This document shows positions 1 to 9,635 of a stretch of DNA of 64,000 bases, piece after piece. The notes under the pieces were generated by a model. The model saw only the letters and a list, made by a program, of their open reading frames with translations. It was not told the DNA's origin and did not search any database. Numbering within the stretch: position 1 is the stretch's first letter; the number at the start of each line of letters is the position of its first letter. The position numbers were made by a program, and so were the translations under genes. Origin of the DNA: CAZAFL01 sp964484465 (lineage in GTDB: Bacteria > Bacteroidota > Ignavibacteria > UBA10030 > SZUA-254); contig CAZAFL010000008.1 in NCBI GenBank assembly GCA_964484465.1, positions 36,447 to 100,446 on the forward strand, read 5' to 3'.

Positions 1-755
1 CCTGAGTCATTCGCGATGATGGCAAGCTTCATCGCGTGGAGTTCACCCACAAGGTGATTATCATGCTTGTTGACGTGAGGGTTCCTTAGCTGTCCCACAA
101 ATGCCTTTTTTCCGCCGGTCCCATTCACTATCGAGTCGAGACAGCGCGGAGTACCCGCATGCGGAAAATATTTTCGGTCTGCTGTCATGTAGAGAATCCA
201 ACCGACGCCCGGGGTGTCGGTTTTTTCTCCTGCATACAGGCCCCCTTGCGCATGGATGATTTTCTTGTACAAGAAATCCCTAACGTTCCCGCCGTTCGGT
301 TGTCCCAAAACGCGTATAATAGGACCATCGGCACCAAGCTCTTTAAACGTCGGTCCGATTCTTGTGCCCGATGTATCCCAGTACCACTTCTCCGCGTCGA
401 TGTCTCCATCTTTCTTATGAAACCTGATGGTCAGTACGGTGGAATCAAGGCCCGACACAGATCGGCCGCTTGCATTCAGCTGATGGCCATCGATCGTGAA
501 TGTCGTGAAACCGCCCGAGTCAATAATCGCCTCAATTTCAGAATTAAATTTTGCATGAAGACTGTTAACCGTGTAGGCGGAATCATTGTGAAATGTAAAC
601 GTCGCAATGGACGCAATCCTCTTTCCGGATTTTTCATTTTTTTTGGAAGCGAGATCGTCCTGGCTGAATGTACGGTATTTCACCTGTGGCCACAATGATG
701 ACAGACCAAGAAATAGCACACACATTAATGAAAAAAACAGGGAGCTTTTCCGCAT
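1..755 (-). CDS. Exported protein of unknown function (3' end beyond window)
   Basis: An open frame runs leftward from an ATG at 755 to the window edge, giving 251 codons without a stop. The start is supported by a strong GGAGG ribosome site seven bases upstream. Residues 1-24 form a signal peptide (MRK, then a hydrophobic run ending near SLWPQ), so the product is exported. The mature part is polar, rich in Asp/Gly/Thr and has no motif I recognise. A perfect TTGACA at 839-844 (minus strand) may be its -35 box, although the -10 opposite it is poor. The gene is separated from the exporter operon by 165 bp and is probably its own unit. Function unknown. Confidence 0.75.
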   Translation of the reverse strand, partial: MRKSSLFFSLMCVLFLGLSSLWPQVKYRTFSQDDLASKKNEKSGKRIASIATFTFHNDSAYTVNSLHAKFNSEIEAIIDSGGFTTFTIDGHQLNASGRSVSGLDSTVLTIRFHKKDGDIDAEKWYWDTSGTRIGPTFKELGADGPIIRVLGQPNGGNVRDFLYKKIIHAQGGLYAGEKTDTPGVGWILYMTADRKYFPHAGTPRCLDSIVNGTGGKKAFVGQLRNPHVNKHDNHLVGELHAMKLAIIANDS

Positions 756-920
756 AAGAACCTCCGTTGTAAGAATTCAGACTAGTAGCGCGGGCGCAGT
801 GAAGGGTGCTATGTAAATGAAGACATATTCCGACAGATTGTCAAGTTAATTCTTTTTAAACAAATGGAAGACTGATTCTTTTACAGGTAAAACAGGGAAA
901 AAACACCAGGGAAAGGGTTT

Positions 921-2180
921 CTATTCGTACCTTAAGGATTCAATGGGGTCCAGGTTAGAGGCTTTCCAGGCAGGATAAACGCCGAAAACAATACCGATAA
1001 CCGAGCATATAATAAACCCGATGACCGCCCAGTTGAACGGAATAACCGGGGGAACTGAAAGCATGACTGCAGCAAGATTTCCGGCGAGAAGACCAAGAAG
1101 AATACCGACAACACCGCCGATTTCACTGAGCACAATAGCCTCAAGCATGAATTGCGTCAGGATATTTCCACGTTTTGCTCCGATGGCTTTGCGGATGCCG
1201 ATTTCCCGCGTGCGTTCGGTGACGGAAACAAGCATGATGTTCATAATCCCGACGCCTGCAGCGAGAAGTGCGATAGCGCTTATCAGCATAATGCCGAGAC
1301 GTACATATTGCGTGAAATCATTGAATTGCTGGATGAGTGAATCGTTCGAGAAAATATAGAAATCATCCTCCACACCTGGAGGAACCTGGCGAGCGGCACG
1401 AAGAATACCGCGCACCTGCTCGATACAATCCTCGTATGTCTCACGTGTCGTCGACTGCACCATGATGTGAATTTCACGTTCCTTTCCGTAGACGTCGAAA
1501 AACGTCGGCAGAGGAATAATGACAAAATTGTCCTGACTCCCGCCGAGCATGCCGCCCTGGCGTTCAAACACACCGATGACTTCGTACTCACGCCCGTCCA
1601 CGCGAATTGTCTGACCAACAGGGTCAATGTTCTTAAACATTTTTTCTACGACGCCCATTCCGAGAACGGCAACATTTTTGGAAGCGTTCATCTCTTCCGA
1701 GGTAAACAATCGACCGTCACCGATGGTCCAGTTGTTCGTCGTAACCCCATCGATATCTTCTCCTGCGAGTTGAACATTAGGGTTTGTCTTCCGACCATCC
1801 GGCGTTACAACAATCTTACCAAAATCCCATGCTTCAAGTCCGACCTCCTTCGCCAGCGTTGCATGTTCCTTAACAGCCAGGCCCTGGGGATATTTTACCG
1901 GCTTGCGGTTCCTTGTCTTCGCACGTTCTCTGGCATCATCGGAACCAAATCCGGGAGTTTTCTGAACCTGGAATGTATTGACACCAAGCTGGCTTAACCC
2001 GCTTTCGATACTGTTCGTCAGGACACCCATTGCCGTCATGACAGCAATAATGGAAAAAACTCCGACGGCTATACCAAGCAGCGTTAATACGGATCGGAGC
2101 CGGTTTGTCCGAATGGCAACAAATGCCATTGCGAGACTCTCTCGGATTTCGTGGACAATCGTTTCGACTGTGCGGCTCAT
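921..2180 (-). CDS. MacB-type ABC transporter permease (third of three paralogs)
   Basis: A 419-residue protein of the MacB/FtsX permease family. One membrane helix lies near residues 28-53, followed by a large periplasmic MacB_PCD domain (about 55-290) and three helices in the last 130 residues. Between the helices is the family's cytoplasmic coupling segment TERTREIGIRKAIGAK, and it ends in the family signature DPIESLRYE. It matches the next gene upstream in length and through most of its sequence, so the two are a recent tandem duplication. It is last in the exporter operon, 18 bp after its neighbour. Expected role: inner-membrane part of a tripartite exporter of peptides, lipids or drugs. 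Substrate not readable. Confidence 0.9.
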   Translation of the reverse strand: MSRTVETIVHEIRESLAMAFVAIRTNRLRSVLTLLGIAVGVFSIIAVMTAMGVLTNSIESGLSQLGVNTFQVQKTPGFGSDDARERAKTRNRKPVKYPQGLAVKEHATLAKEVGLEAWDFGKIVVTPDGRKTNPNVQLAGEDIDGVTTNNWTIGDGRLFTSEEMNASKNVAVLGMGVVEKMFKNIDPVGQTIRVDGREYEVIGVFERQGGMLGGSQDNFVIIPLPTFFDVYGKEREIHIMVQSTTRETYEDCIEQVRGILRAARQVPPGVEDDFYIFSNDSLIQQFNDFTQYVRLGIMLISAIALLAAGVGIMNIMLVSVTERTREIGIRKAIGAKRGNILTQFMLEAIVLSEIGGVVGILLGLLAGNLAAVMLSVPPVIPFNWAVIGFIICSVIGIVFGVYPAWKASNLDPIESLRYE

Positions 2181-2198
2181 TGAGATATCGAATTATTG

Positions 2199-3458
2199 TT
2201 ATTCATACCGAAGCGACTCGATTGGGTCGAGGTTTGACGCCTTCCATGCTGGGTAGACGCCAAATATGACACCTACCAGAGTGCAACTCAAAAAACCGAT
2301 AGTCACCCAATCGTATGGAATAACGGGTGGAATCTCCAGCATCATCGCAACGATATTTCCAGCCAGAAGTCCGAAGATAATGCCGATGGCTCCACCGAGC
2401 TCACTGATGATAACAGCCTCAAGAATAAATTGCGACCGGATATTGCTTTTGCGGGCACCGATTGATTTCCGTATACCAATTTCCCGCGTACGTTCAGTTA
2501 CAGAGACAAGCATGATATTCATGATACCCACTCCAGCGGCTAGAAGTGCAATTGCACTTACCAATATGACGCCAAGCCTGACGTATTTCGTAAAGTCGTT
2601 AAACTGCGTTATCATGGAGTCGTTCGACCAGATGTAGAAATCGTCATCGTCACCCGGAGCAACATGGCGGACCGTTCGCAGAATACCTCGCACCTGTTCC
2701 ATGCAATCCACCATTGCATCTGAAGTTGCCGTCTGAACCTTTATCGAAACAAGCTGGTTCTTTCCATACACACTAAAATATGTAGAAATGGGGACGATGG
2801 CAATATTATCTCCACTACCTCCGAGCAATCCGCCCCGGGGGTCGATAACACCGATAACCTTGTACTCATGTCCGTCGACGCGCACGAGCTGGTCGATAGG
2901 ATCCGATTTGGGAAATAATTTCTTAACAACGTCAGTGCCGAGAATGATGACAAAACTGGCATTCGAAATCTCATTTTGCGTAAACACTCTGCCATCACCT
3001 ATCGTCCAGCTATTTGCGGTGAAGCCTTCAACATCGCGTCCGGAAAAATATATATTAGGGTTAGTCTTTTCACCATGCTTTGCAACAATGATCTTGCCAA
3101 AATCACCACAAAAAATTCCAACCGCAGATGCAAGTCCGGAATGCTCCTTCACCCAAAGCGCCTGATCGTATGTAATATCCCTTCTGTTGCGATACTTTGC
3201 GTTGGTTTCAGGGTCGTCGGAATCAAACATGGAATACTTCTGCACCTGAAATGTATTCACGCCGAGGGCGCTCATCCCCTTTTCAATGCTGTTGAGCAGC
3301 ACTCCCATCGCCGTCATGACTCCGATGATCGAAAAGACGCCCACCGCGATTCCGAGCAGCGTAAGAATTGAGCGGAGCTTGTTGACCCGCAGGGCGGTGA
3401 TCGCCATGAAAAAGCTTTCTTTCACTTCAAGGAGAGCAAACTGAACTGTTGGGTTCAT
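2199..3458 (-). CDS. MacB-type ABC transporter permease (second of three paralogs)
   Basis: A 419-residue MacB/FtsX permease with the same plan as its neighbours: an N-terminal helix (about 28-53), a periplasmic MacB_PCD domain, three C-terminal helices, the coupling motif TERTREIGIRKSIGA and a terminal DPIESLRYE. It is the closest relative of the 921-2180 product (shared blocks such as GVNTFQVQK and AGVGIMNIMLVSV). The more distant 3477-4700 product could form a heteromer with either. It begins 18 bp after the preceding permease stop. MacB permeases work as dimers energised by a cytoplasmic ATPase; the only one in the operon is at 4704-5426. Confidence 0.9.
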   Translation of the reverse strand: MNPTVQFALLEVKESFFMAITALRVNKLRSILTLLGIAVGVFSIIGVMTAMGVLLNSIEKGMSALGVNTFQVQKYSMFDSDDPETNAKYRNRRDITYDQALWVKEHSGLASAVGIFCGDFGKIIVAKHGEKTNPNIYFSGRDVEGFTANSWTIGDGRVFTQNEISNASFVIILGTDVVKKLFPKSDPIDQLVRVDGHEYKVIGVIDPRGGLLGGSGDNIAIVPISTYFSVYGKNQLVSIKVQTATSDAMVDCMEQVRGILRTVRHVAPGDDDDFYIWSNDSMITQFNDFTKYVRLGVILVSAIALLAAGVGIMNIMLVSVTERTREIGIRKSIGARKSNIRSQFILEAVIISELGGAIGIIFGLLAGNIVAMMLEIPPVIPYDWVTIGFLSCTLVGVIFGVYPAWKASNLDPIESLRYE

Positions 3459-3476
3459 GCGGGCACCGAAGAGATG

Positions 3477-4700
3477 CTATTCGTAGCGAAGTGCCTCGAC
3501 GGGGTCCAGCTTTGAGGCACGGTAGGCAGGGAGCAAGCCGGAGACAACGCCGACCATCAGGGAAACAAGAAGTGCAATAAATACTACAGACACAGGCATC
3601 GCCGTGGGGATAATTTGATTCACAATCAGCGAGAGAATATAGGAGAATATAAGTCCAATTACTCCGCCAATCAGGCAAATCAGTGCAGCTTCGACGAGGA
3701 ACTGGAACAGGATAGTTCTGCGCGGTGCACCGATTGCCTTCCGGATTCCGATTTCTTTAGTCCGTTCAGTAACCGATACAAACATGATATTCATAATGCC
3801 AATACCTCCGACAAACAGCGATAAGCCGGTAATAAAAAATCCTACCCCGGCAATGACACCTGTGATGGCACTGAAGGCGTTTGTCAGCAATTCCGACTGG
3901 TTGATGTTAAAATCATCCTCCTGTGATGGGTTGAGATGACGAAGTTTGCGCATGATCCCGCGCAATTCCTCTCGTGCATCATCAAGGTCAGCATTCTTCG
4001 CTACACGCACATTGAGCGTGACGTCGCGGTGAGAGCCAAATTCAGTCAGAAAGGAATTAATGGGAATATAAATACGATTGTCGGATGTAAATTGACCGAA
4101 TAACCCTCCTTGCTTTTCAAACACTGCGAGGACTTTGTACGGGAACCCCCCGACCTTGATTGTCTGACCGACAGGGTCGACTGACGGAAAAAGAGTCTCT
4201 GCCACATTCGCACCGATACAACACACGGGTCTCCCGCCCTCTGATTCCTCCTGAGAAAAAAACCTTCCGTCAAGAATAGCAGTGCCGGAAGCTTCCTGAT
4301 ATTCAGACGTGGTTCCGGTTATCCAGGCATTGAGCATTGTGCGTGAGCCGAAACGCGCATCTTTCGATGTGGTCACATCCGGTGCTACGGCGTCGACGAG
4401 GGTTGCCTGCCTCGCAATAAACTCTGCATACTCAACCTTCAAGTCCTTGCGGTTTCGGTACTTCCACCAATCATCACCACCCACCCAGGCAAATTTCTGG
4501 ACGTAGAAAACTTTCGACCCGAATGCCGAGGCGCTTTTTTCGAACGCCCGTGTCACCCCTTCAATCGCAGTCGCCATTAATGCAACAGCGGTAATCCCGA
4601 TAACGATGCCGATTGTCGTCAGCACGGAACGCATGACGTTCGCACGGATTGCACGAAATGCAATCCGCAACCCTTCCCTTACTTCACGTAAGAACCACAT
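3477..4700 (-). CDS. MacB-type ABC transporter permease (first of three paralogs)
   Basis: A 407-residue permease of the MacB/FtsX family: N-terminal helix (about 22-48), large periplasmic domain, then three helices with the coupling motif TERTKEIGIRKAIGAPRR and a terminal DPVEALRYE. It is clearly more diverged than the two downstream paralogs, so it is likely the older copy or a distinct half of a heterodimer. It starts 3 bp after the ATPase gene stop, tight enough for translational coupling. Role: inner-membrane channel of a tripartite exporter. Confidence 0.9.
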   Translation of the reverse strand: MWFLREVREGLRIAFRAIRANVMRSVLTTIGIVIGITAVALMATAIEGVTRAFEKSASAFGSKVFYVQKFAWVGGDDWWKYRNRKDLKVEYAEFIARQATLVDAVAPDVTTSKDARFGSRTMLNAWITGTTSEYQEASGTAILDGRFFSQEESEGGRPVCCIGANVAETLFPSVDPVGQTIKVGGFPYKVLAVFEKQGGLFGQFTSDNRIYIPINSFLTEFGSHRDVTLNVRVAKNADLDDAREELRGIMRKLRHLNPSQEDDFNINQSELLTNAFSAITGVIAGVGFFITGLSLFVGGIGIMNIMFVSVTERTKEIGIRKAIGAPRRTILFQFLVEAALICLIGGVIGLIFSYILSLIVNQIIPTAMPVSVVFIALLVSLMVGVVSGLLPAYRASKLDPVEALRYE

Positions 4701-4703
4701 ACG

Positions 4704-5426
4704 TTATGCACTCGCTGTAGTGACAACCCGTTTATCCACTTTTTCATCACTCTCAATATTACCGTCGCGTACACGGATAATCCTGTGTGCATGTTCAGCG
4801 ATATATTCTTCATGCGTCACAAGAATAATTGTATTTCCCCGGCGATGGAGGTCCTCAAACAAGAGCATAATTTCATCTCCCGTTTTTGAATCCAAATTTC
4901 CGGTTGGCTCGTCTGCAAGCAAAATTGACGGCTTGTTCACCAGCGCCCGTGCTATTGCCACACGTTGACGCTGTCCGCCGGATAGCTCATTCGGTTTATG
5001 GTTTTTTCGTTCCGCGAGCCCGACCTGTCCGAGCGCTTCTGTCGCAAGCCGTTTCCGGTCGGAAGAAGAAACTCCTCCATAAATAAGAGGGAGCTCGACA
5101 TTATGGAGTGCATTCGAGCGCGCAAGTAGGTTAAATGTCTGGAAGACGAATCCGATTTCCTTGTTTCGCACCTTGGCAAGCTGATTATCGTTCATATCGC
5201 TCACATTCACGCCGTTAAATTCATACAGTCCTGATGTTGGCGTGTCAAGACAGCCAATGATATTCATGAGTGTCGATTTACCGGAACCGGAAGGGCCCAT
5301 AATGGCGACATACTCGTTCGGGAAAATTTGAAGCGAAACACCGCGGAGCGCCTGCACCTCTTCCGCTCCTCCCATATCATAGATTTTCTTTATCTGTTGC
5401 AGATTAATAACTACTGAATTATTCAT
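4704..5426 (-). CDS. ABC exporter ATPase, MacB/LolD type
   Basis: A 240-residue nucleotide-binding protein that should drive the three permeases downstream. Walker A is at residues 44-52 (GPSGSGKST, Lys50), the Q-loop Gln at 96, the signature LSGGQRQR at 148-155, and Walker B with D172-E173 follows. Sequence around LARSNALHNVELPLIYGG is typical of the LolD/MacB/FtsE branch. An upstream GGAG supports the ATG. It is a stand-alone ATPase, not fused to a permease as in E. coli MacB. It is the only ABC ATPase in this operon and would have to serve all three permeases, perhaps also the ATPase-less pair at 32699-35177. Confidence 0.93.
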   Translation of the reverse strand: MNNSVVINLQQIKKIYDMGGAEEVQALRGVSLQIFPNEYVAIMGPSGSGKSTLMNIIGCLDTPTSGLYEFNGVNVSDMNDNQLAKVRNKEIGFVFQTFNLLARSNALHNVELPLIYGGVSSSDRKRLATEALGQVGLAERKNHKPNELSGGQRQRVAIARALVNKPSILLADEPTGNLDSKTGDEIMLLFEDLHRRGNTIILVTHEEYIAEHAHRIIRVRDGNIESDEKVDKRVVTTASA

Positions 5427-5453
5427 AGATGCTCCGTCATCGGTATCAGGATA

Positions 5454-6713
5454 TTATTTCTTTTCTTCCTTATCGGATTTCTTTTTTGCCTGTTCAATTT
5501 TTACCTTCGAACCGTCTTCCAACTCGCGATTAATTGCCTTGTAGCTGCCCGAAACCACCTGCTTGCTTTCATCAAGGCCGGAAATCACCTCGGTATAGGA
5601 ATCGTTTGAAATTCCCCGTTTCACAGGAACTGTTTTCGCGACATTGTTATCGACGATAAACACCACTTCCTGGACTTTTTGCTGCTGCTGTTTGATGCGC
5701 GAATCATTTGCTGCCATTTCCTCGCTGCCGTCAGACTCCTTCATTCCCTTATTGTCAGCTTTGTTGTGAGAACGGGTCGTGATGCTTTGGATCGGAACCG
5801 TGATCACATTTTTCCTCGTTTCAGTTTCCACGGTCGCAGTCATCGACATGCCTGGACGCAAAATGACATCCTTATCCAAAATACGAATCCGAACTTCAAA
5901 ATTCGTCACCTCTTCCTGAGTCCCAAGTCCTTTTGTCTTGGCTGTATTTCCTATCTGATAAACAATGCCGGTCAGCTTCCGGTCAGGGAACGCATCGACT
6001 TCTATACGTGTCGTATCGCCCTGGGAAATAAGGACGACATCATTCTCGCCGACATCAACTCGCGCCTCCATACGTGAAAGGTCGGCAACCGTCATAACCT
6101 GCGTGCCCTGGAACTGGCTTGTGCCGAGGACACGTTCACCCAATTCGACCTTTAGCTCGGAAACGATGCCGTTCATCGGAGCATAGATTGTTGTCTTATT
6201 GAGATTCTCATCCGACTGTTTCAATGCAGCTTCCGCCTGCTGGAATTGGGCTTTCGAGACCTCGAATGAAGTGGTTGCCGCTTCCAGGTCGGATTTTGAA
6301 ATCAATCCCTTTGTGAACAATTCATTCGCCCGCTTGAATTCGGATTCACTCCGCTGCTGGCTGGCTTTTGCCGATGCCAGCGTGGACGACGCCTGGTCAC
6401 GAAGTGCAATGTAGATGTCGGGTTTAATTTTCATAAGAAGGTCGCCTTTGTTCACCTGCGCGCCTTCTTTGACCGGCAGCTGGGTAATTTCGCCGCTCAC
6501 TTCCGGAGATATGACAACCTGTACTTCGGGATAAATTTTTCCGGTTGCGGTAACGGTTTGTGTAAGCGTGCGCCGCTGAGCTTTCTCAATCTGGACACTG
6601 ATGACAGGCTCCTTTTTGCTTCCGAGGATAACAAGCAACACGGCAGCAATTAACAAAACCCCGGCAGCTGAAAAGATAATGACTTTCTTTTTTGATTTTT
6701 TATTGTTTGCCAT
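5454..6713 (-). CDS. Periplasmic adaptor (membrane fusion protein), MacA/HlyD family
   Basis: A 419-residue adaptor linking the inner-membrane ABC exporter to TolC. A basic start followed by one hydrophobic helix (about 10-31) anchors it. Next come a lipoyl/barrel-sandwich half (VISPEVSGEI), an alpha-helical hairpin (about 105-180, rich in Ala/Gln/Glu with SKSDLEAATTSFEVSKAQF), the second lipoyl half (IYAPMNGIVSELKV) and beta-barrel domains. The C-terminus is highly charged and Lys-rich. GAAGG upstream of the ATG supports the start. It lies between tolC-like and ATPase genes in a classic tripartite exporter order. Confidence 0.92.
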   Translation of the reverse strand: MANNKKSKKKVIIFSAAGVLLIAAVLLVILGSKKEPVISVQIEKAQRRTLTQTVTATGKIYPEVQVVISPEVSGEITQLPVKEGAQVNKGDLLMKIKPDIYIALRDQASSTLASAKASQQRSESEFKRANELFTKGLISKSDLEAATTSFEVSKAQFQQAEAALKQSDENLNKTTIYAPMNGIVSELKVELGERVLGTSQFQGTQVMTVADLSRMEARVDVGENDVVLISQGDTTRIEVDAFPDRKLTGIVYQIGNTAKTKGLGTQEEVTNFEVRIRILDKDVILRPGMSMTATVETETRKNVITVPIQSITTRSHNKADNKGMKESDGSEEMAANDSRIKQQQQKVQEVVFIVDNNVAKTVPVKRGISNDSYTEVISGLDESKQVVSGSYKAINRELEDGSKVKIEQAKKKSDKEEKK

Positions 6714-6764
6714 AAACCTTCGATCCTTTGATGGTGCAAGAAAAAAAATGAAAAGATATCAGGG

Positions 6765-8111
6765 CTAGTAGGTTTGTTCCCCAATCGTAAATTCGAGAGT
6801 CCGCTTTGCAATGTTGTAATTATAGACAGCGTTGACGTTATTCGCTTCAGCATTAACAAGTCCGGCATTTGCCGTAAGAAGGTCGAGCAGAGTTCCAGCG
6901 CCGAGATTATACCGTTCCTGAGCAATCTTATAATCTTCGTTTGCAGATACAAGTCCTTTCTGACTTACTTCGACCTGTTTACCCGCTGCCTCAAAATCAA
7001 GTGTTGCCTGCTTCAGCTGCATCATGATATCACGTTCCGTTTGCGCAAGTGTGGCTTCCCGGGTTTGCTTCGTCGAGATGGCCTGCTGCATGTTGAGATT
7101 AGTACGGAACGCATCAAAAAGATTCCATTGAATCCTGACACCCCAATCGACCGTTTTATTGTTTGAAATTTTAGAAAACTCATCATTGTAGAGGGTATAG
7201 CCGAGGGATGCTGAGACCGATGGCCAATAACCGCTGCGCGCCTGGGTTACGCCGGATTCCGCAGAAGAGAGGTCCTCCTTTGCCGCCATATAATCCTGGC
7301 GAGCTACAAGAGCACGTTTGTTCAATGCATTCACATCGGGGTAGCGCTGGCGACTGGAATCCAGTTCCGCTTGATCGATCGTCGTGGGTATGTTCGGGTC
7401 GGTAAAATCATACTCATCGGCAACATCTAAACCGACCATGTCTGCCAGTTGCGCTTTCGCCTTATCATAATTATTCTGATTGGTAATTTGCTGGAGTTCG
7501 TCTGCAGCAACCTGTGATTGCTGGCGGTAAACATCTGCAAGAGCTACAGCTCCGACTTTGTTCGATTCCGTTATGCGGTCAAGTTGCTGCCGGTCACGCT
7601 TTAGATTTTCTTCACTGACTTTCACCAATTGATTCAATCGCAAAACATTCATGTAACTGGTTTCTACTTGATTTGTAATCGACTGACGAGTGCGAAGGGC
7701 ATTATCCTCACTCGATTGCGCGCCAGCCTTGGCGCTGTTAAATCCCGCCTCGCGGTTGAATCCGTCAAACAATGTGTACCCTAAGCTAAGGCCCGTACTG
7801 AAACTATTCGCCACGCTGAACGAAGCTCCGAATGGAATATTTTGACCGCCCACTATCTGAACTCCTGCCTGCCGGTCAACCTGCGACCTGCTCCACGAGC
7901 CGAACGCCGAGAGTGTTGGGAGATAATTACCGTATGTCGCAAGCACTCTCCCCTGTGCCGTGTTGACATTTGCCTGCGATTGGATAACAGCAACGTTCTT
8001 TTCCAAAGCAACCTGGATTGCCTGTTGAAGGCTCACCGCCTGTTTTTGTTGACTATATGCATACTGCGCCAACAATAGTGTAATTACGAGACATTGTACT
8101 GCCGGTTTCAT
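6765..8111 (-). CDS. TolC-family outer-membrane efflux protein
   Basis: The ATG at 8111 gives 448 residues with a good signal peptide (MKPAVQ, hydrophobic core, AYSQ) and has AAAGGAG nine bases upstream. A longer reading frame to 8213 would add a non-signal extension and is less likely. The mature protein has the two-fold repeat of TolC: each half begins with an AxxxN/NxxL-like segment and holds long amphipathic helices (ATYGNYLPTLSA; ARSGYWPSVSASLGYTLY). It should trimerise into the outer-membrane exit duct for the exporter encoded just downstream. Confidence 0.92.
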   Translation of the reverse strand: MKPAVQCLVITLLLAQYAYSQQKQAVSLQQAIQVALEKNVAVIQSQANVNTAQGRVLATYGNYLPTLSAFGSWSRSQVDRQAGVQIVGGQNIPFGASFSVANSFSTGLSLGYTLFDGFNREAGFNSAKAGAQSSEDNALRTRQSITNQVETSYMNVLRLNQLVKVSEENLKRDRQQLDRITESNKVGAVALADVYRQQSQVAADELQQITNQNNYDKAKAQLADMVGLDVADEYDFTDPNIPTTIDQAELDSSRQRYPDVNALNKRALVARQDYMAAKEDLSSAESGVTQARSGYWPSVSASLGYTLYNDEFSKISNNKTVDWGVRIQWNLFDAFRTNLNMQQAISTKQTREATLAQTERDIMMQLKQATLDFEAAGKQVEVSQKGLVSANEDYKIAQERYNLGAGTLLDLLTANAGLVNAEANNVNAVYNYNIAKRTLEFTIGEQTY

Positions 8112-8213
8112 CTTGCATAACTCCTTTATACATTTGATAACCACAAGTGTAGGACGACCTGCCAGAATCATCTTCATTAACGTATTCTCCCGGGAAAAGT
8201 TACATGAACTCAA

Positions 8214-9632
8214 TTAAAGATTTTCGTGGAGCGCCTCATCCTTGATTTTGAGCAAAAATTCAAGGGCTGCGTCATGTTCATTGGGGATAAACCCTTCAAG
8301 AATAGCTTCTTCAATTCTTTTCTTGAGAACTCCCACAAGCGGGCTGGGTGAAATTCCGCAGACTTGCATGATTTCGTCACCACGGACAGGAGGTTGCCAG
8401 TTACGGATCCGGTCTTTCTCCTCAACCTCCTTCATTTTCTCAATTACAATATCGTAATTTTTTAGGTAACGGGCAACCCTTTGTGGGTTCTGGGATGTAA
8501 TATCCGCTCTGCACAACAACATCAGATCATCAACATCATTTCCAGCCTCGAACAGAAGCCGTCGGACCGCGGAATCGGTTATTTCCTCGCTTACCAGGAC
8601 CATCGGACGTAAATGCAGGCGGACGAGCTTTTCAACGTACGGAAGATGTTCCATCGGAAGGCGCATTCTTTTAAAGATCGATTTCATCATGCGTGCTCCA
8701 AGGTCTTCATGCCCGTGAAACGTCCATCCAATGCCTTCTTTAAATGCCTTGGTGCGGGGTTTCGCGATATCGTGGACAAGAGCTACAAACCTCAGCCAGA
8801 GATTTTCCGTGGTGATGCTGATATTATCAATCACTTTCAGCGTGTGAAGGAATACATCTTTATGATGATAATCCTTCCGCTGCTCAACACCAACCATTTC
8901 CTCAAGCTCAGGGAAGACGTATTTTGCAAGCCCTGTTTCATGGAGCAGATTGAGTCCTATTGAAGGCTTGGGAGATGAAAGAATCTTCAAAAACTCATCT
9001 GCAATCCGTTCTTTCGAGACAATGGAAATGCGGTCCGCTTTGTTCCTTATCGCATTGAGCGCCTGCGGGACAACTTCAAACTGTAGCTGCGATGCAAAAC
9101 GCGCCGCCCGCATCATTCGCAACGGGTCATCGTCAAATGTTTTTCCGGGCTCGAGAGGCGTCCTGAGAACTTTATTCTGAAGGTCGGTATAACCGTCGAA
9201 CGGATCTGACACTTTCCCAATTGTAGGATTATTGATTGAAGCGGCGAGCGCGTTCACAGTAAAGTCGCGCCTTGAAAGGTCGCTCTCGAGCGATGCTTTT
9301 TTCACGGAAGGTTTACGGGAAACCGATTCATACCATTCTTCCCGGGCAGAAACGAATTCGATCTTTCTATCATTGTAGGGAAGCATGGCCGTACCGAATT
9401 TTTCGTACAGGATAATCTTCTTCACCCCGAATTTTTCAGCTACGCACTGTGCGAATGCGACTCCGTCTCCGACAATAACGATATCGATATCTTTGTTACT
9501 CTTACCGAGGAGTGCATCGCGTACATAGCCGCCAACGACGTGCGCCTCCACTCCAGCCTCATCGGCAATTTTTCCTATACTCTTAAGAATATCGTTATCA
9601 ATTTCTATCTGTTCGAAAATACCTGACTTCAT
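8214..9632 (-). CDS. cca: CCA tRNA nucleotidyltransferase / poly(A) polymerase family with HD domain
   Basis: A 472-residue class II nucleotidyltransferase that completes or repairs tRNA 3' CCA ends. Near residues 33-60 is the pattern GGYVRDALLG...KDIDIVIVG with the metal-binding D-x-D. Next come the DLSRRDFTVNALA nucleotide-discrimination block, the RMMRAARFASQL helix of the head/neck domain, and an HD phosphohydrolase domain (HTLKVIDN ... LVHDIAKP) in the second half. Length and HD domain fit bacterial enzymes of this type; motif reading cannot separate a full CCA enzyme from an A-adding or poly(A) polymerase. It starts 3 bp after the Gfo/Idh/MocA gene, and its 3' end is 102 bp from the TolC-like start. 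Confidence 0.88.
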   Translation of the reverse strand: MKSGIFEQIEIDNDILKSIGKIADEAGVEAHVVGGYVRDALLGKSNKDIDIVIVGDGVAFAQCVAEKFGVKKIILYEKFGTAMLPYNDRKIEFVSAREEWYESVSRKPSVKKASLESDLSRRDFTVNALAASINNPTIGKVSDPFDGYTDLQNKVLRTPLEPGKTFDDDPLRMMRAARFASQLQFEVVPQALNAIRNKADRISIVSKERIADEFLKILSSPKPSIGLNLLHETGLAKYVFPELEEMVGVEQRKDYHHKDVFLHTLKVIDNISITTENLWLRFVALVHDIAKPRTKAFKEGIGWTFHGHEDLGARMMKSIFKRMRLPMEHLPYVEKLVRLHLRPMVLVSEEITDSAVRRLLFEAGNDVDDLMLLCRADITSQNPQRVARYLKNYDIVIEKMKEVEEKDRIRNWQPPVRGDEIMQVCGISPSPLVGVLKKRIEEAILEGFIPNEHDAALEFLLKIKDEALHENL

Positions 9633-9635
9633 CTC

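Noticed and set aside
159..698. Plus-strand open frame of 179 codons near the left edge
   Set aside because: It runs antisense to a minus-strand frame that has a signal peptide, a GGAGG ribosome site and no stop to the edge. Its own sequence is Cys/Arg/Phe-rich and not protein-like.
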